Source: JBCCCJ01 sp039029315
GTDB taxonomy: Bacteria; Bacteroidota; Bacteroidia; J057
NCBI GenBank assembly: GCA_039029315.1
Contig: JBCCGK010000178.1
Span: 1 to 13,841, forward strand
DNA length: 13,841 nucleotides
Reading direction: 5' to 3'
Shown here: piece by piece, positions 1 to 6,426 of the stretch
How positions within the stretch are numbered: position 1 is the stretch's first letter
How the letters are laid out: every line of letters begins with the position of its first letter
Notes under the pieces: generated by a model
The model's input: only the letters and a program-made list of their open reading frames with translations
Database searches by the model: none
Told to the model about the DNA's origin: nothing
Position numbers and translations under genes: made by a program

Positions 1-349
1 AAAAGTTGGGGGAACCGAACAGCTTAACCCAAACCAAAAGGCTTAATGTATACGGAAATGAACTGTTCGAGAGAAGCATTTCTTGATTTACCCCAAGAAG
101 TTGAGCGCATTCACTTTTTGCCGCCAAAAAGTTGCAAAGAAATCTAAAAACAAAGGAAAGGAAAAAGTGTACAGTTGTGAATAAATTTTCAATGAGAATT
201 AATCAACATCACCCAAAAACAGCGAAGTTCATTCATTCAAAAAGACGATTTCCAGAGCATATGGAAGGATGGGGAAAAAAGACGCATACAAAAAATAAGT
301 GACAGATGTTCAAACAGTCTCTTACCAAGCTTGCATTCATCTGAAAAAA
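1..349. other. Non-coding left edge with one short inverted repeat
   Basis: I see no gene with a recognisable product in this stretch. A long open frame beginning near 299 on the plus strand runs antisense through the lipoprotein gene and looks like a shadow. The only structure I can support is the perfect inverted repeat at 113-132, followed by purine-rich sequence and an AAAAAGTGTAC string at 162-172 that recurs, reverse-complemented and one base shorter, near the right edge of the window. No tRNA or rRNA is visible. Confidence 0.6.
113..132. repeat. Perfect inverted repeat, ACTTTTTG / CAAAAAGT with 4-base loop
   Basis: Positions 113-120 (ACTTTTTG) and 125-132 (CAAAAAGT) are exact reverse complements around the loop CCGC. 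Positions 113-125 are repeated identically at 13829-13841, where the window ends before the second arm. This suggests a dispersed repeat unit rather than a gene-specific terminator. Because the element is nearly symmetric, its own orientation is ambiguous. Confidence 0.6.
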
Positions 350-796
350 CTAGCGATAGCCCGTAACTATGCACCGAAAGGAGATGTCATCACAGGCAGA
401 AAAGGCAAGGCCACCCAGCCCATAGAGAAAGGTAATGGTCAGTTCATTCCCGCTCAATTGTCCTTCTCCCTTCTTGGCATAATATTCACAATTCCAGGGA
501 TTAGAGGTTTCTACACGGATATCATGGAGCTTCAAGTCTCCGTAAGTATCTACATACCCAAATCCGACTGCACCTGTATTGTAGAGGTTGGTGATCTTCA
601 GATTGTTGTTGCCTGTCCTGGAAATAACGAGTGTGTATTCATCGATGTATTGTCCACATTCTTCCCGAACCCGGAAATTGCCCAGATATCGTTCCGATGG
701 ATCTACAGTTGGGGCTTCATTGCTACATGCTGAGAAACTGAGGAGAAACATGATCCCTGATAGCCAGATTTGGCCATGCGTCAAAAAAGACTTCAT
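350..796 (-). CDS. Small putative lipoprotein of unknown function
   Basis: This encodes 148 residues starting at an ATG. The N-terminus has a short charged region and a hydrophobic stretch (about residues 10-23) ending in the lipobox-like SFSAC, with Cys24 as the expected lipidated residue and SNE after it. It is therefore probably a signal peptidase II lipoprotein anchored at the cell envelope. The Phe at -3 of the lipobox is less usual. The mature part is rich in beta-prone segments (YTLVISR, LKITNLY, NELTITFLYG) and has four further cysteines (47, 103, 135, 142), enough for two disulfides outside the cytoplasm. The layout resembles the small lipocalin-like or beta-barrel lipoproteins common in Bacteroidota, but I do not recognise the family. 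It stands alone, 148 bases downstream of the methyltransferase on the same strand. Confidence 0.75.
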   Translation of the reverse strand: MKSFLTHGQIWLSGIMFLLSFSACSNEAPTVDPSERYLGNFRVREECGQYIDEYTLVISRTGNNNLKITNLYNTGAVGFGYVDTYGDLKLHDIRVETSNPWNCEYYAKKGEGQLSGNELTITFLYGLGGLAFSACDDISFRCIVTGYR

Positions 797-819
797 AAGA
801 GTGATTCGTTAAGAGGTTA

Positions 820-827
820 CAAAAGTT
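820..827 (-). promoter_or_regulatory. Weak Bacteroidota-like -7 element for the lipoprotein gene
   Basis: Read on the minus strand this is AACTTTTG, seven of eight matches to the Bacteroidota -7 consensus TAnnTTTG. It lies 23 bases before the lipoprotein ATG. I find no convincing -33 TTTG at the expected distance, so this is a tentative promoter. Confidence 0.25.
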
Positions 828-944
828 GTTAATCCCTCTTATGGGTCGGGCCAGATGTCAAGACGTTAATGTCGGATACGATTTTTTTCCCAAGTCTCTG
901 AACAAATGGGATCATGTTGATCTTTCCACCTGGCCCTCTTACCA

Positions 945-1601
945 TTAATTACCAATCACTTCCGTCAGTTCTGAGCCTCCCTTCTCATCCTGGAGCCTGC
1001 GAGATATATACCGCTCAGGATGGGATGCAAAATAATGAAGGAGTGGTTTGGCACTGGGAAAGGAAGCATTGTCGGTATAGATCAGTGTTCCTTTTTTGAA
1101 TTTGGGTGCCAATATCTGTACCAATGGAAGATATAAATCATTCCAGCCATCAAGCAGGAGAAAATCGATTCCATCTTTGACATCTTTCAAGGTTTCCAAA
1201 GCATCTCCTTCTCGCAATTCGATCCAGTCCTGAAGCCCTGCCTCCTGAAAATTGTCTTCTGCTACCCGACATTTCCCTGCCAACAATTCACTGGTGATGA
1301 CGTGGCCACCAGTCTCTTTGGCAGCTGCCCCCAAATAGAGGGTAGAAATCCCGAATGACGTTCCGAATTCTACGATGTGTTTGGCCGCTCGCTGGATCAA
1401 CAAATCATAGAGGAATTCCCCCTGCTGCTGAGAGATGGCGATATAGGCATCCTTCATATCTTCCGGTTGGAGTTTCCGGAAGATTCCCTTTGACAGACCC
1501 TTCATCAAGGTGAGTCCCTGCGAAGAGGCTTCCTTATGCATACGATTCAGTGTTTGTTGAATCTGTGGATCTGTGATCCTGTGTTTATTTGCTGTGATCA
1601 T
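945..1601 (-). CDS. Class I SAM-dependent O-methyltransferase family protein
   Basis: This is a predicted cytosolic S-adenosylmethionine-dependent methyltransferase of 218 residues with a Rossmann-like fold. Motif I is VEFGTSFGIST (residues 77-87). An acidic residue at the end of strand 2 (ITSEL, Glu105) would bind the SAM ribose, followed by EGDAL (131-135), FLLLDGWNDLY (147-157) and IYTDNA (174-179). The order and the DG-DNA spacing resemble the O-methyltransferase / Methyltransf_24 group; the substrate cannot be read from the sequence. I chose the ATG at 1601 because it gives the usual length of about 220 residues. The frame stays open to 1667, but that extension would lie wholly inside the ferredoxin gene. 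The ATG overlaps the end of the ferredoxin by 17 bases, so the two are almost certainly co-transcribed and perhaps translationally coupled. Confidence 0.85.
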   Translation of the reverse strand: MITANKHRITDPQIQQTLNRMHKEASSQGLTLMKGLSKGIFRKLQPEDMKDAYIAISQQQGEFLYDLLIQRAAKHIVEFGTSFGISTLYLGAAAKETGGHVITSELLAGKCRVAEDNFQEAGLQDWIELREGDALETLKDVKDGIDFLLLDGWNDLYLPLVQILAPKFKKGTLIYTDNASFPSAKPLLHYFASHPERYISRRLQDEKGGSELTEVIGN

Positions 1602-1920
1602 TTGAAATAAATTTACTGAGTTTAATGGCCCGTTCCGGACATACCTGCACACATATACCACAGGCATGACAGCGTTCCGGGTCGACGATATACGCTTTTT
1701 GTTTGTTAAAAAACGTTTTGATTTTCCCCTTTAGATTCAAGCTTGATTTGTCATCAGGAGAAATGGGACGCATTTCCAGAACGTCATACGGACATGCTGG
1801 AACACAATCTGTTTCTCCCCCGCAACTGTTGAGGTTGATAACAGGAATCAGTTTGCCTCCTTCTTCATCACAATGACTGTTGATCGCTTTCATGTTAGGA
1901 GAGATTTGTTGTTTGTCCAT
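1585..1920 (-). CDS. Ferredoxin with one complete and one modified iron-sulfur site
   Basis: This is a soluble electron carrier of 111 residues. The C-terminal site is a full CxxCxxCxxxCP motif (Cys84, 87, 90, 94), which should bind a [4Fe-4S] cluster. The N-terminal site reads C33-x5-C39-x3-C43-Pro: the position of the second cysteine is Glu36. Three-cysteine first sites are known in 7Fe-type ferredoxins that hold a [3Fe-4S] cluster, so this is probably a dicluster ferredoxin with unequal clusters (inference). The first 25 residues and the lysine-rich linker (about 60-75) are unremarkable. The gene is transcribed away from the HxlR regulator and overlaps the methyltransferase downstream. An AAAAGGAAT stretch lies 10-20 bases before the ATG. 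The redox partner is unknown. Confidence 0.88.
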   Translation of the reverse strand: MDKQQISPNMKAINSHCDEEGGKLIPVINLNSCGGETDCVPACPYDVLEMRPISPDDKSSLNLKGKIKTFFNKQKAYIVDPERCHACGICVQVCPERAIKLSKFISNDHSK

Positions 1921-1956
1921 TGGTACGCATTCCTTTTATAGTCAGGTTATGTAGAC

Positions 1957-1978
1957 ATGGTCACGTATATGTGACCAT
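1957..1978. promoter_or_regulatory. Operator-like palindrome between HxlR regulator and ferredoxin
   Basis: ATGGTCAC (1957-1964) and GTGACCAT (1971-1978) are perfect reverse complements separated by GTATAT. The symmetry extends weakly outward to GTAGAC (1951-1956) and GTTGAC (1980-1985). It starts 36 bases upstream of the ferredoxin ATG, where a repressor could block the promoter. HxlR-family dimers are known to bind such inverted repeats next to divergent targets. That this regulator binds here is inference. Confidence 0.6.
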
Positions 1979-2075
1979 TGTTGACGATCAAGCAGATAGC
2001 GATATTGTTTTCTCAGGAATGTGAATGGAGAAGGCCTGCTCTGGCTGTCAAGGAGAGAAAGGTGAAAATGTTCTG

Positions 2076-2107
2076 TTTGGGGAATTAGTCATTTTTTCAT
2101 ACCATTG
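2076..2107 (+). promoter_or_regulatory. Candidate promoter of the HxlR-family regulator
   Basis: TTTG at 2076-2079 and TACCATTG at 2100-2107 (seven of eight matches to TAnnTTTG) are separated by 20 bases, which fits the Bacteroidota sigma-A promoter layout. Transcription would begin around 2112-2115, leaving a leader of about 25 bases before the ATG at 2138. Confidence 0.45.
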
Positions 2108-2137
2108 TTGCAAATCAGCAAATTAGCAAGAGTGTTT

Positions 2138-2461
2138 ATGGCAACTACTTTATCCGTCGAACCCGATACTTGCCCTGTGACCTATTGTATGAGCAAGATC
2201 GGTGGGAAATGGAAACCTATCATTCTGTTTTTGATTACGAAGGGAGCAAATCGATTTGGCTTACTTCATCGTGGCATAGGAGGGATCAGCAAACAAATGC
2301 TCACGCAACAGTTGAGAAGTTTGGAAGAAGATGGCATTCTGAGTAGGACCATTTTTGCAGAAATTCCACCTAGAGTAGAATATACCATAACGGACTATGG
2401 CTGGACACTCTTCCCCATCATTGAGAGTATGCGGGATTGGGGAAAGGCACATCAAAAGTAA
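2138..2461 (+). CDS. HxlR-family winged helix transcriptional regulator
   Basis: This 107-residue protein has the typical HxlR layout: CPVTYCMSKIGGKWKPIIL (residues 12-30), then FGLLHRGIGGISKQMLTQQLRSLEEDGI (40-67), which covers the helix-turn-helix and recognition helix, then the wing (VEYTITDYG, 80-88) and the WG near the C-terminus. Members of this family are dimeric regulators, often redox- or aldehyde/quinone-responsive. The N-terminal Cys12 before Pro is in the position of the sensing cysteine of YodB and HypR, and Cys17 is a second candidate. I chose the ATG at 2138 over the TTG at 2105, because the TTG overlaps the promoter-like box and adds residues that homologues lack. It is divergent from the ferredoxin-methyltransferase pair and convergent with the DUF1761 gene, 10 bases apart. 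Confidence 0.9.
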   Translation: MATTLSVEPDTCPVTYCMSKIGGKWKPIILFLITKGANRFGLLHRGIGGISKQMLTQQLRSLEEDGILSRTIFAEIPPRVEYTITDYGWTLFPIIESMRDWGKAHQK

Positions 2462-2471
2462 GGACTGACCA

Positions 2472-2966
2472 TCACAGCCATTGACAAAGGACGCCACTCA
2501 TCAGGACAAGACTCGCTGTCCAGAATCCCAGATGAATCAGGAGATACTTCCATCCTCTTCTTTCCAGATATGTCATTCCCCCCAATAGCGGAAGGACAAA
2601 AAACAGGGCATAAAAGATTCCGTGAACAGCCCCATGGCCAAATGTACGGAAGCGGTCTCCATAATTATTCATCAGTTCCTTATACTCTGTTTGCACAGCA
2701 TGTCCTTCTTGCAAGGATTCCGGTCCCAATAATGAAACAAAAGCAGTTTGATGAATGGTGATATTGGCGAGGAATGAACTGAGTACCAGGGATAGTATAT
2801 AGATAATTAGGACCATGACTATCTTATTTCTCCCCTGAAGAAATCCTGCCTCTTGACCATTTAAATTCATCAGATGTCTCCCAAGGACATTGGGATGATA
2901 ATAGATGAAACCCAGTGCCATAGGGATCAGGGCAGATACAAATAGAATGAAGACATTGTTGTACAT
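2472..2966 (-). CDS. DUF1761-family integral membrane protein
   Basis: This protein has 164 residues and four predicted membrane segments (about 4-22, 48-68, 113-131, 140-160). The opening FVSALIPMALGFIYYHPNVLG and the later HGIFYALFFVLPLLGGMTYLERRGWKY match what I recall of DUF1761 proteins, which have no established function. I chose the ATG at 2966; a TTG at 2990 would add eight residues. It starts 34 bases after the hemL stop on the same strand, so it is probably the last gene of the hem transcript. That makes a role linked to heme or envelope possible, but this is only inference. It ends 10 bases from the convergent HxlR gene, with no visible hairpin terminator. Confidence 0.8.
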   Translation of the reverse strand: MYNNVFILFVSALIPMALGFIYYHPNVLGRHLMNLNGQEAGFLQGRNKIVMVLIIYILSLVLSSFLANITIHQTAFVSLLGPESLQEGHAVQTEYKELMNNYGDRFRTFGHGAVHGIFYALFFVLPLLGGMTYLERRGWKYLLIHLGFWTASLVLMSGVLCQWL

Positions 2967-3000
2967 GATTTTCGGATTAGTCAGTAGCAAATTTGTATAA

Positions 3001-4305
3001 TCACCGTATCTCCTGAATCACCGCCTCAGCCGCATTCAATGTCTCTTGCAGATGTGCATCTGTCAGCGCATCACACAAGAACCAGGTCTCAAATGCAGAG
3101 GGGGGAAGATAAATGCCCCGATTGAGCATGCCGTGGAAAAACTGTTTGAACATCGGATTGTTGCCTTTGGCAGCACTCTCGAAGTCCACCACAGGCTCCT
3201 CACAAAAATGCACACTGATCATTGAGCCCAATTGATTCAGTTGGAAGGGCAGACCAGATTGCTGCAAGATATCAGTCAATCCATTGGCGAGCTGTTTTCC
3301 TCTGGCTTCCAGGCGGTCATAGATGGCAGGTTCATCTTGTAAGGCTTTGAGTTGGGTATAACCGCTGATCATAGCGATGGGATTCCCGGACAAGGTGCCT
3401 GCCTGATAGACCGGACCAACCGGAGCGATATGATCCATGATCTCTGCTTTTCCGGCATAGGCACCGACGGGCATTCCCCCTCCGATGATTTTTCCCATAC
3501 ATAGCAGATCCGCAGTAACTCCGAATCGCTCCTGCGCCCCTCCTGCTGCCAATCGGAATCCGGTCATCACCTCATCAAAAATCAAGACGATCCCATGTTG
3601 ATCACACAAGCTACGAAGTCCTTCCAAAAAACCTGCTTTGGGAGGAATACAGCCCATATTGCCAGCAACCGGCTCCACAATGATCGCTGCGATCTCATCT
3701 GGATAGGCATGGATTAATTGCTCCACATTGTCCAAATCATTGAATCGGGCAGAGACCGTGTCGGCAGAGGTACCTTTGGTGACACCAGGACTACTAGGCA
3801 CCCCCAAAGTTACTGCCCCACTGCCTGCCTGAATCAAAAAGGTATCTCCATGACCGTGATAATTCCCGGCAAACTTGATGATTTTGTCCTTGCCGGTATA
3901 TCCTCTTGCCAAACGAATGGCACTCATACAAGCTTCCGTTCCAGAATTCACCATTCGGACACGATCTACCCCTGGCACCATATCGATGATGAGTTGGGCC
4001 ATGTGAATTTCCAGTTCAGTTGGCGCACCAAAAGAGGAGGAAGATTCAATCTGTTCTTGAATGGCTTGCACAACTGGCGGATAGGCATGACCAAGAATGG
4101 TCGGGCCCCAGGAATTGATATAATCTATGTAGGTATGGCCATCCTCATCAGTCAGAATGGCTCCTTTGGCAGATTTGATAAAAACTGGACTACCCCCAAC
4201 AGATTTGAACGCACGCACGGGAGAATTGACCCCGCCGGGCATCACCTTCACGGCTTGTTCGAATAGGTCTTGGCTTCGAATTCGGGAAGAAGTATTAGTT
4301 GTCAT
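3001..4305 (-). CDS. hemL: Glutamate-1-semialdehyde 2,1-aminomutase
   Basis: This PLP enzyme converts glutamate-1-semialdehyde to 5-aminolevulinate, the second committed step of the C5 heme route after HemA. It has 434 residues, the normal length. Visible landmarks are the N-terminal VMPGGVNSPVRAF (21-33), MVNSGTEA for phosphate binding (118-125), GNYHGHGD (147-154), the FDEVMTGFR aspartate (Asp244) that contacts the PLP pyridine, and MGKIIGGGMPVGAY with the Schiff-base Lys272. The MGKIIGGG and GxNSPVRAF wording separates it from ordinary class III aminotransferases. Its ATG overlaps the hemB stop as ATGA, so translation is likely coupled. In the cytosol it is expected to work with HemA, encoded at the head of this cluster. 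Confidence 0.97.
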   Translation of the reverse strand: MTTNTSSRIRSQDLFEQAVKVMPGGVNSPVRAFKSVGGSPVFIKSAKGAILTDEDGHTYIDYINSWGPTILGHAYPPVVQAIQEQIESSSSFGAPTELEIHMAQLIIDMVPGVDRVRMVNSGTEACMSAIRLARGYTGKDKIIKFAGNYHGHGDTFLIQAGSGAVTLGVPSSPGVTKGTSADTVSARFNDLDNVEQLIHAYPDEIAAIIVEPVAGNMGCIPPKAGFLEGLRSLCDQHGIVLIFDEVMTGFRLAAGGAQERFGVTADLLCMGKIIGGGMPVGAYAGKAEIMDHIAPVGPVYQAGTLSGNPIAMISGYTQLKALQDEPAIYDRLEARGKQLANGLTDILQQSGLPFQLNQLGSMISVHFCEEPVVDFESAAKGNNPMFKQFFHGMLNRGIYLPPSAFETWFLCDALTDAHLQETLNAAEAVIQEIR

Positions 4306-5276
4306 AAATAAGAAATCGCTTGTTTGGCAAAATAAGTAGCAATCAGGTCAGCTCCAGCACGTTTGATTCCGGTAAGAGATTCCAGAATGGCATCCCGCTC
4401 ATTGAGCCAGCCATTGGCACAGGCGGCTTTGATCATGGCATATTCACCAGACACCTGATAAGCAGATACAGGAATTCTCACTTCGGCTTTGACCCGATGA
4501 ATAATATCCAAATAGGGGAGGGCAGGCTTGACCATCACGATGTCGGCTCCTTCTTCTACATCCAACAATACCTCCTTGACTGCTTCCTGTGCATTGGCAG
4601 GGTCCATCTGGTAGGTCTTTTTGTCGCCAAAGCCCGGTGCAGAATCCAGCGCGTCCCGAAAAGGGCCATAAAAACCAGAGGCATATTTGGCACTGTAGGC
4701 CATGATGCCCGTATCCTGAAATTCTGCTGCATCCAGCGCTGTTCTCATAGCTCCAATTCGGCCATCCATCATATCTGAAGGAGCCACCATGTCTACCCCT
4801 GCTTCTGCATGACTCACCGCCATCTTTGCAAGAACGTCCACCGTAGGATCATTCACGATTTTCCCATCTACAACAATCCCATCATGCCCATAGGAAGAAT
4901 AGGGATCAAGGGCCACATCGGTCATCACCAGCATATCCGGATACTGGGATTTGATGGCTCGAATGCTTCTTTGCATCAGGCCTTCTGGATTGAGAGCTTC
5001 CGTGCCTTTGTTGTCCTTGACCTCATCAAGCGCCTTGACAAATAACAAAACAGATCGTACCCCAATCTCCTGTAATTGACCAACTTCCTCCAGGCATTTG
5101 TCCAGAGAATGACGATAATAGTCTGGCATGGAAGGAATTTCCTGCTGTACATTGTCTCCCTCTACAATGAAGAGCGGAACGAGAAAATCCTCTGCATGTA
5201 GATGTGTTTCGCGTGCCATGTCTCGGATGGCAGCTGATTGGCGAAGGCGTCTGGGGCGTTGGCGGGGATAGGACAT
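4302..5276 (-). CDS. hemB: Delta-aminolevulinic acid dehydratase (porphobilinogen synthase)
   Basis: HemB condenses two 5-aminolevulinate molecules into porphobilinogen. From the ATG at 5276 it has 324 residues (a TTG at 5282 would add two). The two active-site lysines are visible in YSAKYAS (Lys197) and VMVKPALPYLD (Lys250). The segment DVALDPYSSYGHDG (120-133) is of the aspartate-rich type, not the DxCxCxxxxxGHCG zinc type, which predicts a magnesium/potassium-dependent enzyme that does not need catalytic zinc. It follows hemF after a 217-base gap that holds a stem-loop, so it may have its own promoter or processing signal, and it overlaps hemL by four bases. Confidence 0.96.
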   Translation of the reverse strand: MSYPRQRPRRLRQSAAIRDMARETHLHAEDFLVPLFIVEGDNVQQEIPSMPDYYRHSLDKCLEEVGQLQEIGVRSVLLFVKALDEVKDNKGTEALNPEGLMQRSIRAIKSQYPDMLVMTDVALDPYSSYGHDGIVVDGKIVNDPTVDVLAKMAVSHAEAGVDMVAPSDMMDGRIGAMRTALDAAEFQDTGIMAYSAKYASGFYGPFRDALDSAPGFGDKKTYQMDPANAQEAVKEVLLDVEEGADIVMVKPALPYLDIIHRVKAEVRIPVSAYQVSGEYAMIKAACANGWLNERDAILESLTGIKRAGADLIATYFAKQAISYL

Positions 5277-5360
5277 GGACAAATATATTCTAGATCAAAA
5301 TGTACAAGATTGAATGTAATATAAGAGACTGTTTTTTCAACAGAAAATGCCTTGCGGGAA

Positions 5361-5399
5361 GTCCCCGTGTCGAAGATTCCGATTTATCGAAAAGGGGAC
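5361..5399. other. Stem-loop in the hemF-hemB intergenic region
   Basis: GTCCCC (5361-5366) pairs perfectly with GGGGAC (5394-5399) across 27 bases, and inside the loop CGAT (5380-5383) pairs with ATCG (5386-5389). On the transcribed minus strand this would form a nested hairpin in the hem mRNA between hemF and hemB. No T-tract follows, so it is not a standard intrinsic terminator. It may act as an mRNA processing or stability element, or be a repeat remnant. Confidence 0.35.
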
Positions 5400-5493
5400 G
5401 GGCCAGTGTGAAGGGGTTCTCATAAAAACTATGAAACAACTTTTCAACCTTCTACATTCAATATTTTCCAATTTACATTTAACATTTCTTCGA

Positions 5494-6426
5494 TCAACGC
5501 GCAATTGTCGGCACTCCATTTGCCCAATCCCTTGGTTCCAACCATCTCAAAAGTTCTGCTTCCCGGCTCCCCGCTTCAGGCTGATGATTGTACTCCCATC
5601 TTACGGTCGCAGGGAGGCTCATCAAGATAGACTCTGTCCTTCCATTGGATCGCAAGCCAAAGGCTGTTCCTTTGTCATGAATCAGATTGAACTCCACATA
5701 TCTGCCACGACGAATCTGTTGCCAATTCATTTCTGCCTCTCCATAGGGTTCTGACTTCCTTTTTTTAAGAATGGGGAGATAGGCTGGAAGAAAAGCATCT
5801 CCCATGTTGGTGGTGAATTGATACCACTCCTTTTCTGACAAACCAAGTTTTCCCGGTTTCAGATAATCAAAGAACACGCCGCCGATTCCTCTGGCTTCAT
5901 TACGATGTTTATTAAAAAAATAGCGATCACAGGCTTCCTTAAAATCTGGATACAAATGCTCTCCAAAGGGATCTGAGGCAGCCTTGATTGTCTGATGAAA
6001 ATGCACAGCATCTTCCGGCCAGAGGTAATAAGGCGTCAGATCCATTCCCCCACCAAACCAGCAATCTACCCGTTCTCCATTCCCATCATACATCTCAAAA
6101 TAGCGAAAGTTGGCATGGACAGTCGGGATCATAGGACTCAGCGGATGCAAGACCAATGACAAACCACAAGCAAAAAAATCGGCCTGATCTACTCCCAATT
6201 GCTGCTTGAGGACATCTGGCAATTGTCCATGAACAGAGGATATATTTACACCTCCTTTTTCGAACACATTCCCGTGCCGAATAATTCTGGTTTGTCCCCC
6301 CCCCCCACCGGATCTCTCCCATAGATCTTCTTCAAATCGGGCTTTGCCATCCATTTGTTCCAGGGCTTGACAAATGTCGTTCTGTAGCTGTCTGATATAG
6401 GCTTGAAATCGGCTCCGACTCTCCAT
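5494..6426 (-). CDS. hemF: Oxygen-dependent coproporphyrinogen III oxidase
   Basis: HemF oxidatively decarboxylates coproporphyrinogen III to protoporphyrinogen IX using O2, so the cell is expected to respire oxygen. It has 310 residues, the family length. Landmarks are the glycine run GGGGG (40-44), VFEKGGVNISSVHG (54-67), the signature LHPLSPMIPTVHANFRYFE (93-111), WFGGGMDLTPYY (123-134), RGIGGVFFDY (179-188) and RGRYVEFNLIHDKGTAFGL (240-258). The glycine run is encoded by an uninterrupted run of eleven G (plus-strand C at 6296-6306), a slippage-prone tract with the frame intact here. Its ATG directly follows the hemE TAA with no spacing, so re-initiation by ribosomes leaving hemE is likely. 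Confidence 0.97.
   Translation of the reverse strand: MESRSRFQAYIRQLQNDICQALEQMDGKARFEEDLWERSGGGGGQTRIIRHGNVFEKGGVNISSVHGQLPDVLKQQLGVDQADFFACGLSLVLHPLSPMIPTVHANFRYFEMYDGNGERVDCWFGGGMDLTPYYLWPEDAVHFHQTIKAASDPFGEHLYPDFKEACDRYFFNKHRNEARGIGGVFFDYLKPGKLGLSEKEWYQFTTNMGDAFLPAYLPILKKRKSEPYGEAEMNWQQIRRGRYVEFNLIHDKGTAFGLRSNGRTESILMSLPATVRWEYNHQPEAGSREAELLRWLEPRDWANGVPTIAR
6296..6306 (-). repeat. G11 homopolymer inside hemF
   Basis: Eleven consecutive C on the plus strand (G on the coding strand) encode most of the conserved glycine run near residue 40 of HemF. The tract keeps the reading frame in this sequence. Gain or loss of one base would shift the frame and end the protein after roughly 45-110 residues. 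It is a known type of hotspot for polymerase slippage and for sequencing error. Confidence 0.9.

Noticed and set aside
299..733. 144-codon open frame on the plus strand opposite the lipoprotein gene
   Set aside because: The minus-strand frame has a signal peptide and lipobox, while this frame has no recognisable domain and starts at a non-ATG codon.
874..905. T-run and CCCA/TGGG pairing downstream of the methyltransferase as a terminator
   Set aside because: The stem has only four base pairs, and the T-run is on the plus strand, the wrong side for the minus-strand transcript.
1602..1667. Longer methyltransferase start inside the ferredoxin gene
   Set aside because: The extension only re-reads the ferredoxin cluster-binding region in another frame; the ATG at 1601 gives the usual family length.
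3718..4266. 182-codon open frame antisense to hemL
   Set aside because: It is fully antisense to the strongly conserved hemL and has no domain-like sequence.
5280..5287. TATATTTG (minus strand) as a promoter for hemB
   Set aside because: It matches TAnnTTTG but lies only three bases from the hemB ATG, so transcription would start inside the gene.
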